A stretch of 64,000 nt of DNA. It comes from Methylobacterium sp. GXS13. GTDB lineage: Bacteria > Pseudomonadota > Alphaproteobacteria > Rhizobiales > Beijerinckiaceae. Shown here one piece after another: positions 60,254 through 64,000 of this stretch. The notes beneath the pieces were generated by a model. It was not told the origin of the DNA and made no database searches. It was given only the letters and a program-made list of their open reading frames with translations. Both the position numbers and the translations under genes were made by a program. The number at the start of each line of letters is the position of its first letter. Within the stretch, counting starts at the first letter, position 1. Location of the stretch: contig NZ_LKKO01000024.1 in assembly GCF_001455965.1 (NCBI RefSeq), forward strand, positions 21,033 to 85,032, read 5' to 3'.

Positions 60254-60462
60254 TTGGTCAGGATCAGCTTGTCGTTGGCGGTGATGCGCAGCCGGTAGCG
60301 CTGGCCGGCATGACGGATGACGATCTCGCGGCGGCCCTGCAGGAGGCTGGCCGACACGATCTCGTCCTCCCGCTCCGAGGCCAAGGCCCGGAGCGCCACA
60401 TATGGGACCTGGCGCGGATCCTGGCGGCTCCCCGGCTTCTCATCCCCGTCCAGACCGGACAT
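60250..60462 (-). CDS. hmuP: Hemin uptake protein HmuP/HemP
   Basis: The 70-residue protein has a variable N-terminus and the HemP core at the end: SASLLQGRREIVIRHAGQRY followed by RLRITANDKLILTK. In Bradyrhizobium the orthologue activates heme transport genes together with Irr. GAGGTG lies 8 bases before the ATG at 60462. It overlaps hmuT by ATGA and is the first gene of the heme operon. Confidence 0.93.
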   Translation of the reverse strand: MSGLDGDEKPGSRQDPRQVPYVALRALASEREDEIVSASLLQGRREIVIRHAGQRYRLRITANDKLILTK

Positions 60463-60754
60463 GCGCGGAACACCTCACATTCGTTCTTTGTAACACTTCA
60501 AAATACAAAGACACATGGCAGAGATCGAACCATAGGGGCGATCTGCGGCAATGACCAGAGGTGGGACGGCGCGGATAATCTTGAGGACATCAAGTCCCGC
60601 TCGATTGATCTACGCTGCGAAACAGCGCTGCCGACACGGGGCAAGATTGCAACGCGGCGCGTGAGGCGTAGCCAGGGTCGGTCGATCCGCCGATCCTCAC
60701 GGCGAAAACCGCGCCGGCGTTCCGGGTGTGGGGCGGGCCGGATCCGAGTCGACC
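60463..60754. promoter_or_regulatory. Heme operon promoter region with an inverted repeat
   Basis: CTTTGTA (60487-60493) and TACAAAG (60505-60511) form a 7-bp perfect inverted repeat, spacer 11, 25-49 bases upstream of the hmuP start codon. Its position and AT content suit an iron-regulator operator, but it does not match the classical Irr ICE box or Fur box well. The rest of the gap shows nothing. Confidence 0.5.
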
Positions 60755-60913
60755 TCAGCTGAACAGGGGCAGGCCCGCGCCGATGATGACGAGCCCGAGC
60801 ACGATCAGGCTGCCGCCCGCGCTCTCCAGGGCCGCCTGCTGCACGGAGCGCCGCGGGGCGATGCCAGCAAGGGTCGCACCGGTGACGAGGCAGAGGACGC
60901 TCAGGATGGTCAT
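60755..60913 (-). CDS. Small membrane protein, 52 residues
   Basis: The product has two hydrophobic segments, TILSVLCLVTGATLAGIA and SLIVLGLVIIGAGLPLF, separated by an RRSVQQAALES loop, ending in FS. The ATG at 60913 is chosen because the upstream frame is low-quality. No Shine-Dalgarno sequence is evident. Function unknown; it is divergent from the non-coding region before cheR. Confidence 0.55.
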   Translation of the reverse strand: MTILSVLCLVTGATLAGIAPRRSVQQAALESAGGSLIVLGLVIIGAGLPLFS

Positions 60914-61690
60914 GACAGGCGCCCCGGTGGCCGAATTGGACACGCACAACGGTTTCGGTGCCGATAAGGATGCAGCGCCCGCCTTAACGAACACCTCTCG
61001 GGGATCCCGGGCTGGCCGCTCCCCACCGGCGTCCCTTGCCGCGGCAAGCCCGCCATCGCCGCGGGCAGCGCCGGAGGTCGGCCGCGATGGCGGCCCGGAC
61101 GGAGCGGTCACGGAGAACCGGATCCCGGCATGCCTCAGAGCCCGCGTGTCGCGATCGCGAGCGCCCCGCCGGCGGCCTCACCCGCGCCTCGACCCGCCCC
61201 GGCATCCGATCGGTTGAGACGGAATGTCTTTCCTGGCCCGCTCCACCGCGCGCGATGCGCAAGCCAAGTCCAGACCGCAGGATAGGTCAAGCGTGCGTCG
61301 AGCAGATTGGAATCGGAATCATTTTTGGCTCGACACCGTCTGGATAAACAGCGCGACATCACTACCTTATTCAGATCACGCCCCCAGCATGCGCCCGATT
61401 TCGTCAATAACGCCCACGATGATGCAGTGAATAAATATCGATACGGATCAAAATGCACTCACTATTTACACATCGTTTCGAATATCATCACACGCACGTC
61501 TTACGGGATCGGAAACGTTTCTGAATCCGAAGGCGTCGACACATGGCTCACGCGAAAGAAGCTGTCCTCCCGCTCGGCCCGACCGCGACCGCCCCGAGGG
61601 AAAGCACGTCAGCCTTCAACGGCTCGGCCGAAGCGGCCCGGGCCGGCGCGTCGCTTGCGTCCCTGCCCCCGAGAGCCGGGGGATACTGCC
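60914..61690. other. Gene-free interval of about 780 bases before the cheR unit
   Basis: No open frame on either strand has coding character here. The stretch 61290-61530 is AT-rich for this genome. It should hold the promoter of the small gene and cheR. I see no tRNA or strong hairpin. Confidence 0.4.
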
Positions 61691-61963
61691 ATGGACCTTG
61701 AGAAGCCGAACCCGATCGCGAAAGCCGCCGACGGGCCGCCGCAGGCCGGCCTCGCCGCGCCCGCGAGCGCCGAGCGGCGCCGGATCGCGAGCCTGATGAC
61801 GCGGATCCGCATCACGTCGCCCGCGGCGGGGGTGGACGGCTTGCCGGCGATCGGCAAGGCGAGCGCCATCGCGCCGCTTCAGGCCTTGGCCGCGCGCTGT
61901 CCCGAGGTCTCGTTCATCCGCTTCGCGGCCGCCGTGGCGATTCGCCGGATCGGAGGATCGTGA
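61691..61963 (+). CDS. Hypothetical protein, 90 residues, coupled to cheR
   Basis: The product begins LEKPNPIAKAADGPPQAGLA, has a basic middle (SAERRRIASLMTRIRITSP) and ends in an Ala-rich helix (PEVSFIRFAAAVAIRRIGGS). No signal or membrane span. GGGGGAT lies upstream of ATG 61691. Its stop overlaps the cheR start (TGATG), so translation of CheR is probably coupled to it. I do not recognise a family. Confidence 0.55.
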   Translation: MDLEKPNPIAKAADGPPQAGLAAPASAERRRIASLMTRIRITSPAAGVDGLPAIGKASAIAPLQALAARCPEVSFIRFAAAVAIRRIGGS

Positions 61964-62838
61964 TGCAGACGACCCGCAGCTCCTGGCCGGCCGGCCCGGC
62001 GATCCCGATCACCGAGGACGAATACAAGCAGTTCTACGCGTATTTCTATCGCCGCACCGGAATCTCGTTCAGCAGCGAGAAGGAATATTTCGTCGAGACG
62101 CGCCTGCTGGAGCGGATCGCCAAGACCGGGAGCGACAGCTTCAGGTCGTATTTCACCCTGCTACGCCTTCAGGCCTCGGGCGAGGAGCTGCAGCATCTCG
62201 TCAACCTGATGACGGTCAACGAGACCTACTTCTTCCGCGAGGATTACCAGTTCGACGCGCTGGTGCGCGGCATCCTGCCCGAGATCACCCGGACGCGCCG
62301 ACCCGGCGGGACCTTGCGGATCTGGTCGATGCCGTGCTCGACCGGCGAGGAGCCGTACTCGATCGCGATCCAGATTCTCGAATACTGGTCGCGGGCAGGC
62401 GAGTTCGCGATCGAGATCACCGGATCGGACATCGACTCCCGGGTCCTGGCGGATGCCAGCAAGGGGATCTACGGCAATCGCTCCCTGCAACGGCTATCCC
62501 CAGAATTGCGCAGAAAGTATTTCCGCCGGATCGGCGAGGACCAGTTCGAGATCCACGAGGATCTGCGCGGCTCCATCGAGTTCTCGATCGCCAATCTGTC
62601 CGATCCGCTTCACATGCATGCCTACCGCGCGATGGACGTCATCTTCTGCCGCAACCTGCTCATCTATTTCGACGACACGTCGCGACGCTCTGCGATCGAA
62701 GCGCTCTACGAATGCCTGACTCCGGGGGGCTTCATCTGCCTGGGCCATTCCGAGAGCATGAGCCGGATGTCGTCGCTGTTTCTGCCGCGCAAGTTCGGCG
62801 ACACGATCGTCTATCAGAAACCGATCGAGCAGGATTGA
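61963..62838 (+). CDS. cheR: Chemotaxis protein methyltransferase CheR
   Basis: The 291-residue enzyme methylates glutamates of chemoreceptors with SAM. It has the N-terminal all-alpha domain (EDEYKQFYAYFYRRTGISFS, LVNLMTVNETYFFREDYQFD) and the SAM-binding domain with IWSMPCSTGEEPYSIAIQ, ITGSDIDSRVLADASKG and the catalytic-site VIFCRNLLIYFD. GGAGG lies 6 bases before ATG 61963 (a GTG at 61960 is also possible). A decayed receiver gene follows directly. Confidence 0.94.
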   Translation: MQTTRSSWPAGPAIPITEDEYKQFYAYFYRRTGISFSSEKEYFVETRLLERIAKTGSDSFRSYFTLLRLQASGEELQHLVNLMTVNETYFFREDYQFDALVRGILPEITRTRRPGGTLRIWSMPCSTGEEPYSIAIQILEYWSRAGEFAIEITGSDIDSRVLADASKGIYGNRSLQRLSPELRRKYFRRIGEDQFEIHEDLRGSIEFSIANLSDPLHMHAYRAMDVIFCRNLLIYFDDTSRRSAIEALYECLTPGGFICLGHSESMSRMSSLFLPRKFGDTIVYQKPIEQD

Positions 62839-63157
62839 TACGGGCACGTCGGGCCGGCCGGGCCCACCGTCGAGGAGGCCGCCAACGGCGTCGAGGAGTT
62901 GGAGAAGGCGCCGCTCGGCGGCATCGCCCCGATGATCCTCGACATCGGCAGGCCCAAGATGGATTGCTGCGCCCCGGTGTTCCGGATTCGCCACCTGGCC
63001 GCTTCAGCCCCCCCCGGTGGCCACGATCAGCGCCGAAGCCCGGGGCCCGGACGCGAACCGGGTCTACGCGGAAGGCGCCAACGTCCTTTGCGTCAGACCG
63101 GCCGGTCCCGTGTTTCTCGTCGAGACAGCGTGCCAGCTGACGGGTGCGCCGGCATGA
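62839..63157 (+). pseudogene. Remnant of a CheY-like response regulator, 5'-truncated and frameshifted at a C8 tract
   Basis: Right after the cheR stop, one frame encodes PTVEEAANGVEELEKAPLGG then MILDIGRPKMD, matching the middle of a receiver domain with the phospho-Asp (LD) and the following PKMD. The first strand and acidic pair are missing. At 63008-63015 there is a run of eight C; reading seven C restores PPVATISAEARGPDANRVYA and EGANVLCVRPAGPVFLVE, the second half of a receiver, ending at TGA 63155-63157. The final Lys motif is VRP rather than VKP. It looks non-functional. Confidence 0.75.
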
Positions 63158-63171
63158 GCCGTTCCCTGCGG

Positions 63172-63238
63172 GCCCGCCCATCCTGGAATCGCCGCGGTCT
63201 GCCGCGGGACGGCGCGATTCCGGGCTCGTCGGGCGGGC
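63172..63238. terminator. Long imperfect hairpin after the cheR region
   Basis: Outer arms GCCCGCCC (63172-63179) and GGGCGGGC (63231-63238) pair, inner arms GGAATCGC (63185-63192) and GCGATTCC (63214-63221) pair. There is no T-run. It probably ends or stabilises the cheR transcript. Confidence 0.45.
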
Positions 63239-63381
63239 GCGGTAAGGCCCCGCCGGCATTGCGGTTTTCGGGATCGATCAACAGCCCTCCACCGGAATCC
63301 GGCCCTGTGGCGCACGAGGGGTTGAACCGAAGCCGTGCCTGCGGTTTGTTCGCTATATGTTCTCATAAGGACGGACTTGCT

Positions 63382-63603
63382 ATGCATGCACACCCGCACG
63401 AACCGCCCGCGGACCTACGGCTGACCGAGGCTGAGGCGATCGCACTGGCCTATCACCGGGCAGCCCGGGGCGATGCCTGGAGCGCCTTGGTGGCGGCGAT
63501 CGCCGACGCGCTGATCGACCTCGACGAGGCGGAGCGGCGCGCGGCCCAGCAGGGCCGGCTGATCTCCCGGGGTTATGCCCGCTGCCGGACGGGGGCGCAT
63601 TGA
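63382..63603 (+). CDS. Hypothetical small helical protein, 73 residues
   Basis: The product has an N-terminal His-rich stretch (MHAHPHEPPADLRL), then EAEAIALAYHRAARGDAWSA, LVAAIADALIDLDEAERRAA and a basic end. No signal or membrane span. AAGGA lies about 10 bases before ATG 63382. No family recognised. Confidence 0.6.
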   Translation: MHAHPHEPPADLRLTEAEAIALAYHRAARGDAWSALVAAIADALIDLDEAERRAAQQGRLISRGYARCRTGAH

Positions 63604-63710
63604 GAGGGGGTTGGCCCGGCCGTGTCGGCCCTTGCAGCGGACCGCAACTTCTGGTAATAATTCCTTCTGTATGAAAATAAGCTTGCATTCGCCCGCGATG
63701 GGAGCCGGCC

Positions 63711-63932
63711 ATGGGCGACATCAACGATGAACGGCGCCGCCTTTCGGCGACGTGGCTCAACACCATCGCGTCCGGCGTCGTCTCGGCCGGGTTGTGCGGC
63801 TCGCTGCTGGCCTACAGCTTCGGCCCGCGGCCCGGCATCAGCGGGCTGCAGGTCCTGGTGGTCTCGACCTGCGCGCTCGGCCTCGGCGCGACCCTGCATC
63901 TCCTGGCCCGGTCGCTCCTGAACAACCGTTGA
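63711..63932 (+). CDS. Small two-span membrane protein, 73 residues
   Basis: The protein has a charged N-terminus (MGDINDERRRLSATWL) and two hydrophobic segments, NTIASGVVSAGLCGSLLAYS and GLQVLVVSTCALGLGATLHL, the second followed by LARSLLNNR. GGGAG lies upstream of ATG 63711. Small proteins of this form are frequent in Methylobacterium. Function unknown. Confidence 0.65.
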   Translation: MGDINDERRRLSATWLNTIASGVVSAGLCGSLLAYSFGPRPGISGLQVLVVSTCALGLGATLHLLARSLLNNR

Positions 63933-64000
63933 CGCGACGCTGCCGGCAGGGTCCTCGACGCCGAAACCGTATAAGACCGCACCGAATCTGCCGATCCGGG

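Noticed and set aside
1..64000. CRISPR arrays, tRNA or rRNA genes, insertion sequences
   Set aside because: I saw no regularly spaced identical repeats, no cloverleaf or TPsiC-type motif, and no transposase-like product.

Overview
The window is very G+C-rich DNA with high-GC3 coding frames, several non-ATG starts and frequent ATGA/GTGA gene overlaps. The gene content (PRC-barrel, PAS_5, PilZ, DUF2934/DUF3606/DUF6894 proteins, HmuP-type heme uptake, ExoF/ExoP-type polysaccharide export, CtrA-like boxes) suggests an alphaproteobacterium of the Hyphomicrobiales, most likely a Methylobacterium or close relative. That assignment is inference from family content; no rRNA or tRNA gene was seen.

Region by region. 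1-16.5 kb is ordinary core genome: the 3' part of a chemoreceptor gene, a urate-degradation operon (a probably exported HIU hydrolase paralogue, cytosolic HIU hydrolase, OHCU decarboxylase), small DUF2934/DUF3606 proteins, a NifU/IscU-like scaffold with yidD, folE, hisI, a patatin-like lipase, a Tat-exported PhoD-type phosphatase, a CBS protein, a rhomboid protease, PAS and PilZ proteins, a SCO protein, a PRC-barrel protein, a divergent LysR/LysE pair and trmL. 16.5-54.99 kb is a large envelope/exopolysaccharide region. It holds a Wzx-type flippase with an acyltransferase, gpmI, several GT2 and GT-B glycosyltransferases, a Wzm/Wzt ABC exporter, and a seven-gene minus-strand operon. That operon contains a hexapeptide acetyltransferase, Gfo/Idh oxidoreductase, two DegT aminotransferases, a sugar epimerase, a deacetylase and a GT2. 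Next come ExoF-like and ExoP-like export proteins, a degenerate LuxR-type response regulator, a UDP-glucose dehydrogenase, a GH16 glycanase, an ExoY-like priming sugar transferase and an OafA/ExoZ-like acyltransferase. A complete chemoreceptor gene and two related small proteins of unknown function sit inside this region. 55.0-60.5 kb is a heme-uptake locus (HmuP, HmuT, HmuU, HmuV, TonB-dependent receptor). 60.7-64 kb has small membrane proteins, cheR and a decayed receiver gene broken at a run of eight C.

How the genes work together. Ugd, the epimerase and the Gfo/Idh-aminotransferase-acetyltransferase set make nucleotide sugars, including probably an acetamido sugar. The ExoY-like enzyme primes the lipid carrier and the GT2/GT-B enzymes extend the chain. 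The acyltransferases decorate it. The flippase plus ExoF/ExoP, and separately Wzm/Wzt, export products, so at least two glycans may be made. No Wzy/ExoQ-type polymerase was found. The most notable loose ends are the C8 frameshift after cheR, the receiver-degenerate regulator with structured upstream DNA, repeated palindromes around exoP and inside the heme operon, candidate CtrA-like boxes, and the tandem pair of small paralogues.
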